Below are positions 32,611 through 40,675 of a DNA stretch of 59,134 nucleotides, piece after piece. Every line of letters starts with the position of its first letter. The first letter of the stretch is position 1. The notes below the pieces were generated by a model. It worked only from the letters and a program-made list of their open reading frames with translations, was not told the DNA's origin and ran no database searches. Where the stretch lies: contig NZ_OLMK01000128.1 in NCBI RefSeq assembly GCF_900290235.1, positions 1 through 59,134 of the forward strand, given 5' to 3'. The DNA comes from Streptomyces sp. MA5143a (lineage in GTDB: Bacteria > Actinomycetota > Actinomycetes > Streptomycetales > Streptomycetaceae). A program made the translations under genes and the position numbers.

Positions 32611-33864
32611 TCAGAGGAAGGCGTGCCCTTCTCCCCGGTAGGTGGGGGCCTGGCCGACGATCTCGCCGCCGGAGACCAGGTGGAGGATGTTCACCCGCTC
32701 GCACAGTTCGCCGGCTTTGGCGTGCCGGAACCACACGTGGTCGCCGAGACGCAGTCCGTGGGCTGCCGGGCCGAGCACCGGTGTCTGCGCTTCCCCCGCT
32801 CCTTCCAGCGGGTGCATCCGCAGGCCCCGGGGCCAGCTGAGAGTGGGCAGACGGTCGCGGCCGGGCGGGCCGGAGGCGACCCAGCCGCCCTCGAGTACGG
32901 TGGCGATCCGGTCCGTGGGACGGCGTACGACGGGCATGACGAAGTAGGCGGCGGCCCGTGGACGGAAGCGCCGGTAGAAGTCGAACAACCCGGGCCCGTA
33001 CAGGCCCGAGCCCGCGCCGATCTCGGTGATGACGTGCTCGGCCGAGGTCTGCTCCACGGAGCCGGTGCCGCCGCCGTTGACGAACTCCAGCGGGGCGACG
33101 GTCTCGACCGCGGCGATCGCGGCGGCACGCCGGTCGGCCAGTTCGCGTGCCGAGAGGCGTTGCACGGCGCGGAGCGCGGCGCGCTTGAGCGGGGATCCGG
33201 GCTGGTTGTCGCCCATGCCGGCGATCTGTCCTTCGTAGGACATGACCCCGGCCAGGTGGAACCCCTGACGGCTCTGGATCGCCCGGGCGAGCGTGGCGGC
33301 CTGGTGCGGGGTGTGCACGGGGGAGCGGTACGGGCCCAGGTGGATGCGCCCGCCGGCCAGTTCCAGGGAGGCGTCCAGGTCGATGCACAGCCGCAGAGGG
33401 AGGCGGGCGGCACCGACGGCCTCGTCGATGAAGTCCAGTTGGGCGACGGAGTCGATCATGAGGGTGACGCGGGAGGCCGCCCTTTCGTCCTTGGCCAGGT
33501 GCACCAACGCGGTGCGGTCCGCGGTCGGGTAGCCGATGACCACGTCCTCGTGGTCCTCGGCCAGCCACAGGGCTTCGGGCAGGGTGAAGGCGAGAATGCC
33601 CCGGTAACCCTGACGCTTCAGGACACGCTGGATCAGGTCGCGGCTGCGGACCGACTTGCTGGCCAGGCGGATCGTGGCGCCCCCGCCCGTGCGGTCCGCC
33701 AGATCGCCGGCGTTGGCGTCGAAGGCATCGAGGTCCACCACGGCGAACGGCGGGTCCAAGTGCTGGGTGGCCCGCTGTATTTGGGTCATCCGGACCTCGC
33801 TGAAGCCGGCCACGGCGGAGGCGGCCGATTTCACGTCCGGCCAGGACGCCACACGTGCGCTCAC
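32611..33864 (-). CDS. PLP-dependent amino acid deaminase/aldolase (alanine-racemase fold)
   Basis: A 417-residue fold-type III PLP enzyme. The N-terminal barrel starts with PPFAVVDLDAFDANAGDL, and the PLP lysine is in IRLASKSVRS. A glycine-rich phosphate-binding segment (FVNGGGTGSV) and the C-terminal domain with a His/Cys metal-type region (GDHVWFRHAKAGELCERVN) resemble D-threonine aldolase/D-serine dehydratase (DSD1) relatives. The likely chemistry is dehydration, deamination or retro-aldol cleavage of a hydroxy-amino acid. The GTG at 33864 is chosen with GAAAGGG upstream. It is the third gene of the operon SMP-30, SDR, deaminase, with a gap of 61 bases to the SDR gene. Confidence 0.82.
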   Translation of the reverse strand: MSARVASWPDVKSAASAVAGFSEVRMTQIQRATQHLDPPFAVVDLDAFDANAGDLADRTGGGATIRLASKSVRSRDLIQRVLKRQGYRGILAFTLPEALWLAEDHEDVVIGYPTADRTALVHLAKDERAASRVTLMIDSVAQLDFIDEAVGAARLPLRLCIDLDASLELAGGRIHLGPYRSPVHTPHQAATLARAIQSRQGFHLAGVMSYEGQIAGMGDNQPGSPLKRAALRAVQRLSARELADRRAAAIAAVETVAPLEFVNGGGTGSVEQTSAEHVITEIGAGSGLYGPGLFDFYRRFRPRAAAYFVMPVVRRPTDRIATVLEGGWVASGPPGRDRLPTLSWPRGLRMHPLEGAGEAQTPVLGPAAHGLRLGDHVWFRHAKAGELCERVNILHLVSGGEIVGQAPTYRGEGHAFL

Positions 33865-33925
33865 ATCCGCACCCTTTCTCGATGGTTCGGTGGACCGGCC
33901 CGGTAAGCGGCGGCCGGGAACCCCG

Positions 33926-34798
33926 TCAGCCGGCCGAGCGGTCCGAGGGCCGCGCCGCATCGGACCGGCGGCGGCCCGTGGGGTCGATGATGCGCTCCCG
34001 TTTCCTTCTTCCCCTGGTCTCGGCGAGCGGGATCACCCACCGCATCAGGCGGGGGAGGACGCCGGCGATCCGCTGGACACGGCCGCCCAGGGCAGGGAAC
34101 ACCACCTCGACCGGCCTGGAGGTGATCGCGTCGACGACGGCCTTGGCGATGTCCTCCGGCGCGCAGGACTTCTCGGCGAAGGAGATGGCGCAAGCGGGGT
34201 CGGCCAGTTCCTGCTCCAGCATGTCCGTGCGCGTGGACGGAGGATGAATGATCGTGAAGTCCAGTGGCCCGTCGCGTTCTTCCAGGGCCGCGCTGTGGTG
34301 AAAGGCCCGCAGCCCGTGTTTGGAGCCGCAGTACGTCGCGTATCCGGGGAGCGGGAGGAACGCCGTCATGCTGCAGACGGTGATGATGTGGCCGCGGCCC
34401 TGCGCGGTCATCCGCTCGATCGCCGTGCAGGTGCCGGTGATCGCGCCGAGCAGGTTGACCTCCAGGATGTCGCGGTGCTGTTGGGGGCCGAGGTCACGTG
34501 CGTGGCCGGTATGGATGATGCCGGCGTTGTTGACCAGCACGTCGACGGCTCCGAACGCGGCCTCCGCCGCTTCGAAGGCCCTGACCCACGCCTGCGGGTC
34601 CCGGACGTCCAGGACACAACCGGCGGCCCGGCTGCCCAGACTGAGCGCCCTGGCCCGCACGGCCTGCTCGTTGACGTCGGACAGCATCACGCGGTGACCC
34701 CGTGCGACCGCCGACTGCGCGATCGAGGCCCCGATGCCGGAGGCCGCGCCGGTGACGAGGAGGACCCGGCTGTCTTCAGACACATCATTCATGGCCAC
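33926..34798 (-). CDS. Short-chain dehydrogenase/reductase
   Basis: About 290 residues, classical SDR: cofactor motif VTGAASGIGASIA, NNAG motif LVNNAGIIHTG, and the Ser-Tyr-Lys triad with YATYCGSKHGLRAF. An acidic residue after the second strand (LSDVNEQ) suggests NAD preference. The C-terminal extension is basic (RGRRKRERI). The GTG at 34798 has AGGAGA at ideal spacing; the ATG six bases downstream is an alternative. It lies 69 bases after the SMP-30 gene and 61 before the deaminase. It presumably oxidises a sugar-acid or hydroxy-acid intermediate in the same catabolic route. Confidence 0.85.
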   Translation of the reverse strand: MAMNDVSEDSRVLLVTGAASGIGASIAQSAVARGHRVMLSDVNEQAVRARALSLGSRAAGCVLDVRDPQAWVRAFEAAEAAFGAVDVLVNNAGIIHTGHARDLGPQQHRDILEVNLLGAITGTCTAIERMTAQGRGHIITVCSMTAFLPLPGYATYCGSKHGLRAFHHSAALEERDGPLDFTIIHPPSTRTDMLEQELADPACAISFAEKSCAPEDIAKAVVDAITSRPVEVVFPALGGRVQRIAGVLPRLMRWVIPLAETRGRRKRERIIDPTGRRRSDAARPSDRSAG

Positions 34799-34867
34799 AG
34801 AGTCTCCTGGTCGTATGTCCAAGTCAACCGTCCGACATGAAGTCGCCCCCCGTTGTCGCCCGCGGGT

Positions 34868-35839
34868 TCACAGCCGGAGCATCTCGACGCGACCACCGTT
34901 CAGCTCTGCGGCGCGGACGGGGTCGTCGGTCGGTACGGTCGCGGCGAACAGGGTGCGTCCGTCGTGACCTGCGACCAGGCAGCTCAGGGTGTTCTGGCTC
35001 GTCGTCACGCGGTCGAGGACGCGACCCCCCTCGGCCACCCGCACGCATTCGCCACGCAGTGCGTTCGCGATCCACATCGTCTCGCCGTCGCTGTGCCAGG
35101 CGATGCCGTCGGGGGCGATCGGTGAGGCGGAGCGCTTGGCGATGGCCGGGTGGTCCAGCAGCGCGGAGATCCTGCGGGTGATGCGGCCGAGGAGCCCCGG
35201 ATGGTTCACGGCGTGCCACAGGAACGGCGAGATCAGCGGGGCCCAGGGGCGCGGCTGTCCGAGTGTGCCGTCGGGGAGCACGGGGAAGGCGGTGAGCCGC
35301 ATGGCCAGGGTCTCGGCCGCCACCATGGTGGTGCCGTCGGCCGTCAGGGCGCATCCGTTGGGGAAGAGCATCGGCTCGGTCAGTCCGAGCAGGGTCCCGT
35401 CCGGGGCCAGGCACGCGATCGGTGCTTTCGTCGGGCCGGGCGGCGCGTAGAGCATGGCGTTGGCGTGCTCGCGGGCGAACGCGTGGTAGTCGAAGCCGAA
35501 ATTGCCCACGTAGGCACGTCCGCGCGGGTCGACGAGCATGTCGTTGACCGGGCCGCCGACGAGATGCCGCAGATCCGCGTGCTCGACGAGCTCGCCGTCC
35601 GTCTCCAGCCGGTACACGACACCTCCGTCCATGGAGGCGACGAGCAGGCGCCCGTCCGGAAGCCAGCCGAGCCCGCCGGCCCGGCCGGGAACCTTCAGGA
35701 CCGTCTCCGCCTCGCCCGCGCCGTCCCAGCGGTGCACCGTGCCATGGGCCAGATCGGAGAACCACAGGGCTCCCTGATGCCAGCGCAGTGACTCGGGAAC
35801 ACCGAAGCCGCTGAGCGCGACCGATGCCGTCCGTTTCAT
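34868..35839 (-). CDS. SMP-30/gluconolactonase/LRE family protein
   Basis: A 323-residue six-bladed propeller of the SMP-30/gluconolactonase type. Family markers are PESLRWHQGALWFSD at the N-terminus (metal-binding Glu), GPVNDMLVDPRGRAYVGNFGF with the catalytic Asn-Asp pair, FPNGCALTADG and APDGIAWHSDGETMWIAN with the second metal Asp. These Ca/Zn enzymes open sugar lactones or related esters. The ATG has AAGGAG upstream. It is the first gene of the operon, and a perfect 15-bp inverted repeat lies 58 bases ahead of its start, between it and the TetR gene. Confidence 0.88.
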   Translation of the reverse strand: MKRTASVALSGFGVPESLRWHQGALWFSDLAHGTVHRWDGAGEAETVLKVPGRAGGLGWLPDGRLLVASMDGGVVYRLETDGELVEHADLRHLVGGPVNDMLVDPRGRAYVGNFGFDYHAFAREHANAMLYAPPGPTKAPIACLAPDGTLLGLTEPMLFPNGCALTADGTTMVAAETLAMRLTAFPVLPDGTLGQPRPWAPLISPFLWHAVNHPGLLGRITRRISALLDHPAIAKRSASPIAPDGIAWHSDGETMWIANALRGECVRVAEGGRVLDRVTTSQNTLSCLVAGHDGRTLFAATVPTDDPVRAAELNGGRVEMLRL

Positions 35840-35896
35840 TCCAGCCGCTCCTTGGTGACGGGCGTCGGGCCTGGTTTCTCTGCCGCCCAACAAGTT

Positions 35897-35934
35897 GGTC
35901 ACTCGTACAAGACGCTTGACTTGTACGAGTGACC
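35897..35934. promoter_or_regulatory. Probable TetR operator: perfect 15+15 bp inverted repeat
   Basis: GGTCACTCGTACAAG (35897-35911) and its exact complement CTTGTACGAGTGACC (35920-35934) flank an 8-base spacer. The repeat lies between the TetR gene (36201-36800) and the SMP-30 operon start at 35839, all on the minus strand. The length and symmetry fit a TetR dimer pair. The region 35935-36200 upstream shows nothing else. Confidence 0.75.
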
Positions 35935-36200
35935 GTCTCATTCTGGGCAAACCGAAGTCAACGTTCCGGCAGGAGTTTTTCCGTGGCCCGGACGCGATCG
36001 CCCACACCCGACGGCGCACGGGCGGACGCCCCCGTCGCAGGAGGTGGCGCGAGCGGGCGCACGAGCCCGACAGGCCCAGCCGGGCTGGGCCCAACTGGGC
36101 GCCCGAAGCCGTGCGGAATTCCTCGCGCACGCTCGCCAGTGGCTGTAACGGAATCGGGCGGGCTGCGGCGGCCACGGCCCCCACACCCCGCCCGACTTCG

Positions 36201-36800
36201 TCATGCGTCCTTGGCGGCGAGACTCACGAGGTGCTCACCGGTGAGGCGGAGCACCTCGCGGGTGTTCTCGCTGTCACGGTCGGCCAGCCAGCACAGCGTG
36301 ACGCCATCCAGCACCGCGTTGAGGTAGCGGGCCAGCACGGGAAGGGGCACCGTCCATGTGATGCCCGCGCTCTCGGCGGCCTCGGTGAGGAGCTGCTCGT
36401 GGACTTCCAGATAATGCTCGTACTGCCGACGGGCCAGATCCTCGAAGCCCTCCTGGCGCAACGCGTAATGGGCGAGCTCGTACCCCACCAGATGCTCTCC
36501 CGGGCTGAGCTCGACTCCCTCCCAGAAGGCGAACAGGCTCCTGGCGATGCGTTCGTCGAGGTCGCCTCCTCCCTCGAACACGTCCCGGGCCTTGGCCACG
36601 CCGCTGTCCGTGATGCGGGTGATCACTTCCTGGAGGAGTTCCTCACGTGAGGTGAAGCAGTAGTGGAAAACCCCCAACGGCATCTTCGCCTCGTTGACGA
36701 CAGCGCGGGTCGTGGTCCTGGCGACTCCGTCGCGAACCATGACGCGGAACGCCGCGGCGATGAGTTCTTCCCGACGATCCTTCGCTGCCATGCGAGACAT
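36201..36800 (-). CDS. TetR-family transcriptional regulator
   Basis: About 199 residues: an N-terminal TetR HTH (RREELIAAAFRVMVRDGVA, then TTTRAVVNEAKMPLGVFHYC) and an all-helical ligand domain. The fourth-helix motif of the HTH, GVFHYCFTSREELL, is typical. The ATG at 36800 has GGTGG at good spacing; a GTG at 36809 and an ATG at 36791 are alternatives. Same-strand position directly upstream of the SMP-30 operon, with the perfect inverted repeat between them, makes it the likely repressor of that operon. The ligand is probably a lactone, sugar acid or hydroxy-amino acid. Confidence 0.88.
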   Translation of the reverse strand: MSRMAAKDRREELIAAAFRVMVRDGVARTTTRAVVNEAKMPLGVFHYCFTSREELLQEVITRITDSGVAKARDVFEGGGDLDERIARSLFAFWEGVELSPGEHLVGYELAHYALRQEGFEDLARRQYEHYLEVHEQLLTEAAESAGITWTVPLPVLARYLNAVLDGVTLCWLADRDSENTREVLRLTGEHLVSLAAKDA

Positions 36801-37157
36801 CCGGTCCACCGTTCCATCAAGAGTGAAATGCTCGTTTCATGCTAACCGCCGTCTTGGACGCTTGACCAACTACGATGCCGGTCGCCCCGTGACCAACGGC
36901 GGCGGGCCTCGGACGGCACTGGGGCTGCGGACATGGACAGCATCAGCGGACCGACACCACGTTCGGCGCACCCCGGCACCGGCACCCTGCCCAAGGCTGA
37001 AGACCGCGTCGGCCGGTCGTCGTACCCAGGCCCGATTGAATTGGGTCCCCGACGGCGACGTCGGCGGCGGCCCGCCAATTGTCAGTGGGTCCCCCTACGG
37101 TGTGAGCAGTGGGATCCGCTGGAAAGGCCACGGGTCCGCTGTGGGGAGGGGTGTGTC
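36801..37157. other. Divergent intergenic region upstream of TetR and WGR-propeller genes
   Basis: 357 bases. TGAAA-TGCTCG-TTTCA (36824-36839; 5-bp arms) lies 23 bases upstream of the TetR start and could be an autoregulatory site, but it differs from the 15-bp repeat at 35897 and is weak. I see no other element or gene. Confidence 0.3.
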
Positions 37158-38609
37158 ATGTCTGCCGGGGCTGCGGTGTCGACGACGTATCTGGAGTTGT
37201 CGCAGGAGGGTGACGGTGCGCACAAGTTCTACGAAGTGACCGTCGACGGGCAGGTGGTGACGGTGCGCTACGGGCGGATCGGAGCCGGCGGACAGACCCA
37301 GACGACGACGTTCGCCACGGCGGAGAAGGCGCAGGCGGCGGCCGCGAAGAAGGTGGGCGAGAAGGTCCGCAGGGGATATGCCCCGGCCGTACCGGGACAG
37401 CGTGCCCCGCGTGCGGTGACCAGGCGTCAGGTGGCTTCGGCGCCGTCCACCGCGCGTGCCGTTGCCCCGGTGCTGTGGCGGTTCGCCACCGGCTCCTCGG
37501 CGTTCGGTATCCACGTCGACAGTGAGCGCTGCTGGGTCGGCAACCAGGCGGGCGACGTGTACACCCTGGACCACGACGGCAACACGCTGGCGCGCTTCAG
37601 TCTGCCGGACGGCGTGAAGTGCCTGGTGGCCGACGACTTCTGGATCTACGCCGGCTGTGACGACGGCAAGGTGTACGACCTGTCCTCCAAGCTGCCTTTC
37701 GCCGCCTATGACATCGCGGCGGACGTCGACATCTTCTGGCTCGACATCCACGAGGGCGTCCTGGACGTCTCCGATCGCGAAGGCCGACTCACCGTCATCG
37801 ACCACGAGGACGAGCACCAGTGGTCCCGGCGCAGTCAGGGTGAACACGCCTGGATGGTCCGCGCGGACGACCGGGCCGTCTACCACGGCCACCACCGGGG
37901 GGTCACGGCCTACGCGCCGGACGGCGGCGGGGAGCTGTGGCACACGCCGACCCGGGGCGGTGTCCTGTTCGGCTGGCAGGAGGACGACGCGGTGTACGCG
38001 GGTACCGCCCACAAAGTGGTCCAGCGGCTGTCGAAGGGGACCGGCATGATCGAGGCCACGTACCCCTGCGACAGCGCGGTGTACTCATGTGCCACGTCAC
38101 CCGGGGGACAGTTCGTCTTCGCGGGCGACGCGGCCTCGTCCGTCTACTGCTTCGACCAGGACGGCACACGCCTGTGGAAGCTCGGCACCGGCGGTGGTTC
38201 CGCTTTGTCGATGCAGTACCACGACGAGCGGCTGTACCTGGTGACCACGGACGGTTCGCTGGTGTGCGTGGATGCGAGCGAGGCCGCCGTCACCGCGGCG
38301 CAGCAGGGCACGGTGCCAGTGGTGCGGGACGTCAAGCTCGCCGCAGCGCTGCCGACCTACGAACCGGCCACGGCCGCTGACGCGGTGACCACCGTCGCCC
38401 AGGCCCCGGCGGGAGCGGTCGTCGTGGAGTGCGTCAAGGAGGCGGGACGCATTCGGGTGCACGTGGTGTCCGAGGGCTACGACCAGGCGCTGAACGTCCA
38501 GTTCCCGCGCGCGATACGCGAGCCTGGAGCACGCTACGTCGTGGACGCCCTGCACGCTGCGGCAGGCGGCTTCTACCGGGTTCGCGGCGACATCCGACGA
38601 CTGCTGTGA
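37158..38609 (+). CDS. WGR-domain protein with PQQ/WD-type beta-propeller
   Basis: 483 residues. The N-terminal 75 form a WGR domain (YEVTVDGQVVTVRYGRIGAG, then a TTTF segment and a conserved alanine/lysine helix), known from PARP-type proteins and bacterial relatives, where it contacts DNA or nucleotides. After a short linker, about 330 residues show repeated propeller blades with WVGNQAGDVYTLDHDG, FWIYAGCDDGKVYDL and FVFAGDAASSVYCFDQDG. The last 70 residues (from about 415) form another small domain. No enzyme motif, signal peptide or membrane segment is visible. The ATG has GGGGAGGGG upstream. The gene stands alone and ends before a strong bidirectional hairpin. The function is unknown. 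Confidence 0.78.
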   Translation: MSAGAAVSTTYLELSQEGDGAHKFYEVTVDGQVVTVRYGRIGAGGQTQTTTFATAEKAQAAAAKKVGEKVRRGYAPAVPGQRAPRAVTRRQVASAPSTARAVAPVLWRFATGSSAFGIHVDSERCWVGNQAGDVYTLDHDGNTLARFSLPDGVKCLVADDFWIYAGCDDGKVYDLSSKLPFAAYDIAADVDIFWLDIHEGVLDVSDREGRLTVIDHEDEHQWSRRSQGEHAWMVRADDRAVYHGHHRGVTAYAPDGGGELWHTPTRGGVLFGWQEDDAVYAGTAHKVVQRLSKGTGMIEATYPCDSAVYSCATSPGGQFVFAGDAASSVYCFDQDGTRLWKLGTGGGSALSMQYHDERLYLVTTDGSLVCVDASEAAVTAAQQGTVPVVRDVKLAAALPTYEPATAADAVTTVAQAPAGAVVVECVKEAGRIRVHVVSEGYDQALNVQFPRAIREPGARYVVDALHAAAGGFYRVRGDIRRLL

Positions 38610-38695
38610 CATGCCGAAGGGCTCGGCCGAACTGTTCCTGGCCTCGACGGCCCGACGGGAACCGACGGGTGGACAACGGCATGCCCGGCCGGACA

Positions 38696-38743
38696 CACCT
38701 GGACGGCTCCCGTCCTGCGAACAGGAAGGGAGCCGTCCAGGTG
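38696..38743. terminator. Bidirectional hairpin terminator
   Basis: A 16-bp perfect stem (CACCTGGACGGCTCCC, 38696-38711, with its complement at 38728-38743) continues through one mismatch into a further 5-bp stem closed by a CGAA loop. It lies between convergent genes ending at 38609 (plus) and 38772 (minus), so it probably terminates both. Confidence 0.8.
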
Positions 38744-38771
38744 GGCCCGGAGGCGTTGTGCCTTCAGCGGG

Positions 38772-39050
38772 TCAGGCGTGACGGTGCGAGCGCCGGTTGC
38801 CGGTGACGAGGCGGTAGAGGGCGAGGAGGATGACGGAGCCGGCGATCGCGGCGACCCAGGTGGAGAGGTCGAAGAACCCGTCGATGGAGTCGACGCCGAA
38901 GATGACCTTGCCGAGCCAACCGCCGAGCAGACCACCGACGATGCCGATGAGCATGGTGATGATGACGCCGCCGGGGTCCTTGCCCGGCATCAGGGCCTTG
39001 GCGATGGCGCCGGCGAGCAGGCCGATGATGATCCACGCGATGATGCCCAT
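38772..39050 (-). CDS. GlsB/YeaQ/YmgE family small membrane protein
   Basis: 92 residues with three hydrophobic segments: IIAWIIIGLLAGAIAKALM, an internal glycine-rich GGVIITMLIGIVGGLLGGWLG, and VAAIAGSVILLALYRLV. The KxLxPGxDPGG loop (ALMPGKDPGG) is the family mark of transglycosylase-associated/GlsB stress proteins. The function is poorly defined; it is linked to general or envelope stress. The ATG has GGAGA upstream. The gene stands alone and ends in the shared hairpin at 38696-38743. Confidence 0.9.
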   Translation of the reverse strand: MGIIAWIIIGLLAGAIAKALMPGKDPGGVIITMLIGIVGGLLGGWLGKVIFGVDSIDGFFDLSTWVAAIAGSVILLALYRLVTGNRRSHRHA

Positions 39051-39558
39051 GGTGCGTCTCCGCTTCCTGTATAGAGGTTGTGGCAGTTCACCGTCTGCAC
39101 CGATTGCGCTCGAACAAACATCTGACCATGTCGGCTCCTGACTCGTGAGGAGCGGGCGCCAGGGGGGGAGGGCGCGATCAGAGAACGCGGAATGCCGACT
39201 CTGTGGCCTCCCTTGTGTCCAAGTGCGAGCGTGAGGTAAGGGTCGGCTGGTCTGGTCGTTGGTCGGGTCATGGGGAAGCGTGAGGCAGGGCTGTGGATCC
39301 TGTCGGCCCGCCGATCCGAGTTCTGCCTGATCGGTCACCGGCAGAGCCGGCCGGACGGCCGCGATGGTACCGGTGCGTTGGCCAGGACGTCCGCCGTCGC
39401 GGCTGTCGTTGATCGGGCGCGAATCAGCTGCTGGCAGACCTCGCGGCCTGCTCCGCGCGCATCGACCTTCTTGCTGAAACCGAGTGCGACCACAGGACCA
39501 CACACGCGTCGGGCGGTTGCTTCAGACTCCGACGTGGCAGCTGTGACAGCCTGCGGAC
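39051..39558. other. Intergenic region with no supported gene
   Basis: 508 bases upstream of the GlsB-like gene and the small hypothetical gene at 39559. Base composition is less biased than in the coding DNA around it. I find no conserved protein segment, palindrome or promoter that I would defend. The promoter of the minus-strand GlsB-like gene must lie at its left end. Confidence 0.4.
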
Positions 39559-39897
39559 ATGCCAGAGCTGCGCGTTCATGCAGGCCGCCACTACGCCATC
39601 CAGTACCACTACGCCTTGCCGGACGACGCATGGTGTGTGGAGCTGAGCGAGGCCGTTCCGGTGCCGGCTTCGTGGGCTGACATTCCCAACGCAGAGACGC
39701 ACCTGCCAGGAACCGCGTTCGTGGTGGCGGTGATACCCGACGAGGACCCGAGTCTGGAGCCGACCGTCCACATCCACAGCCACGACGAGCACGTCATCCC
39801 CTACGAGATCATGCGCTGGTTCATGGAGCAGGTCGCCGAGCAGGTTGAACGCTGCCGCCTCGCGTTCGAGCAGGGAGCACCTGAAGCAGTGGAATGA
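39559..39897 (+). CDS. Hypothetical protein, 112 residues
   Basis: I do not recognise the family. The protein is acidic, with a His-rich centre (VHIHSHDEHVIPYEIMRWF) and a C-terminal helix (MEQVAEQVERCRLAFEQGA). No signal peptide or membrane segment is present. Codon use is compatible with coding (strong third-position G/C), but no ribosome site precedes the ATG, so the start may be wrong or the message leaderless. It is followed by IS remnants from about 39,990. Confidence 0.5.
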   Translation: MPELRVHAGRHYAIQYHYALPDDAWCVELSEAVPVPASWADIPNAETHLPGTAFVVAVIPDEDPSLEPTVHIHSHDEHVIPYEIMRWFMEQVAEQVERCRLAFEQGAPEAVE

Positions 39898-39989
39898 TCG
39901 CGCAGTGACTGGTGTGATCACGGCGTCGGAGCCTTCCTGAATAGCCCCGTTCAGCGGACTGATCCCGTCGGCAGTTCGGCAAGTTGATC

Positions 39990-40510
39990 ACCGCGTGACG
40001 ACGCGAGGGCGTAGACCCCGTCCGCAAGGGACGGCCATGGACCTGCCGCTGGAGGACCGGGTCCTGCTGGTCGCCGCGCACTGGCGGAGGAGGGCGTCAA
40101 CGCGGAGCGTTGGCAACCGACGACAACGCCGCAGATGCGCGTGCCAAGCCCCGCGGCCCAGGCGTGATCCAAACGACAGGCCCTGCGGCCCTCGCTGGCT
40201 CTGCAACGGCGCAAACGGTTCCGCAAGGACACCATGCTGATCGTGGACGGCACCCTGGTGCCAACCCGCGATCACACCATCGCCGAGCAGTCGAAGAACA
40301 ACCGTTGCTCAACCAACCACCAGGTCGTCATCGACGCTGACACCCGACTCGTCGTCGCTGTCAGCCAGCCCCTGCCCGGCAACCGCAACGACGGCAAGGC
40401 ATGGGAGCTTTCCGGCGCGAAGGACGCCGTCGGCAAGACCACGGTCATAGCGGACGGCGGCTACCGCGGCACCGGTCTGGTCATCCTCGGCCAGGGCCTG
40501 CCGGGACACC
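39990..40510 (+). mobile_element. Degenerate IS5-type transposase remnant
   Basis: Pieces of one DDE transposase occur in different plus frames: MDLPLEDRVLLVAAHWR near 40,036, then after frame changes and an in-frame stop RPSLALQRRKRFRKDT, MLIVDGTLVPTRDHTIAEQS (from 40234) and VVIDADTRLVVAVSQPLPGN, ending GKTTVIADGGYRGTGLVI near 40,490. The first two catalytic aspartate segments (VDGTLV and IADGGY) are still readable, but the N-terminus is shifted and the C-terminal glutamate part is missing. The element is dead. Confidence 0.8.
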
Positions 40511-40589
40511 TCCACGGCCAGCGGCGCCAGACTGCCGCAGCATCGCCGGTGACGCCGCAAGTCCCCTGCCCGGCCCGCCGAGCACAGCT

Positions 40590-40665
40590 CGCGCCGCCGG
40601 GCGGGCTGGGGGAGATCGCGAAGCCGCTGATCCCACTGTCGAAGGTGCGGCCACACACATGCCCG
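40590..40665 (+). mobile_element. Fragment of a second IS5-type transposase N-terminus
   Basis: A short plus-strand frame reads GEIAKPLIPLSKVRP, which matches the start of another IS5-group transposase (family form: ELWELAKPLIPPxxVRPQGGG). Only this N-terminal piece survives. It ends ten bases before the stop of the convergent receptor-like gene, so the insertion point lies just beyond that gene. Confidence 0.6.
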
Positions 40666-40675
40666 GCGGGTCGGG

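Noticed and set aside
36933..37157. N-terminal extension of the WGR protein
   Set aside because: The upstream codons lack family resemblance, and the ATG at 37158 has a strong ribosome site and begins shortly before the WGR fold.
39270..39680. Plus-strand 136-codon frame before and across the start of the small hypothetical gene
   Set aside because: It is out of frame with the better-supported 112-residue gene at 39559 and has no ribosome site or family resemblance.
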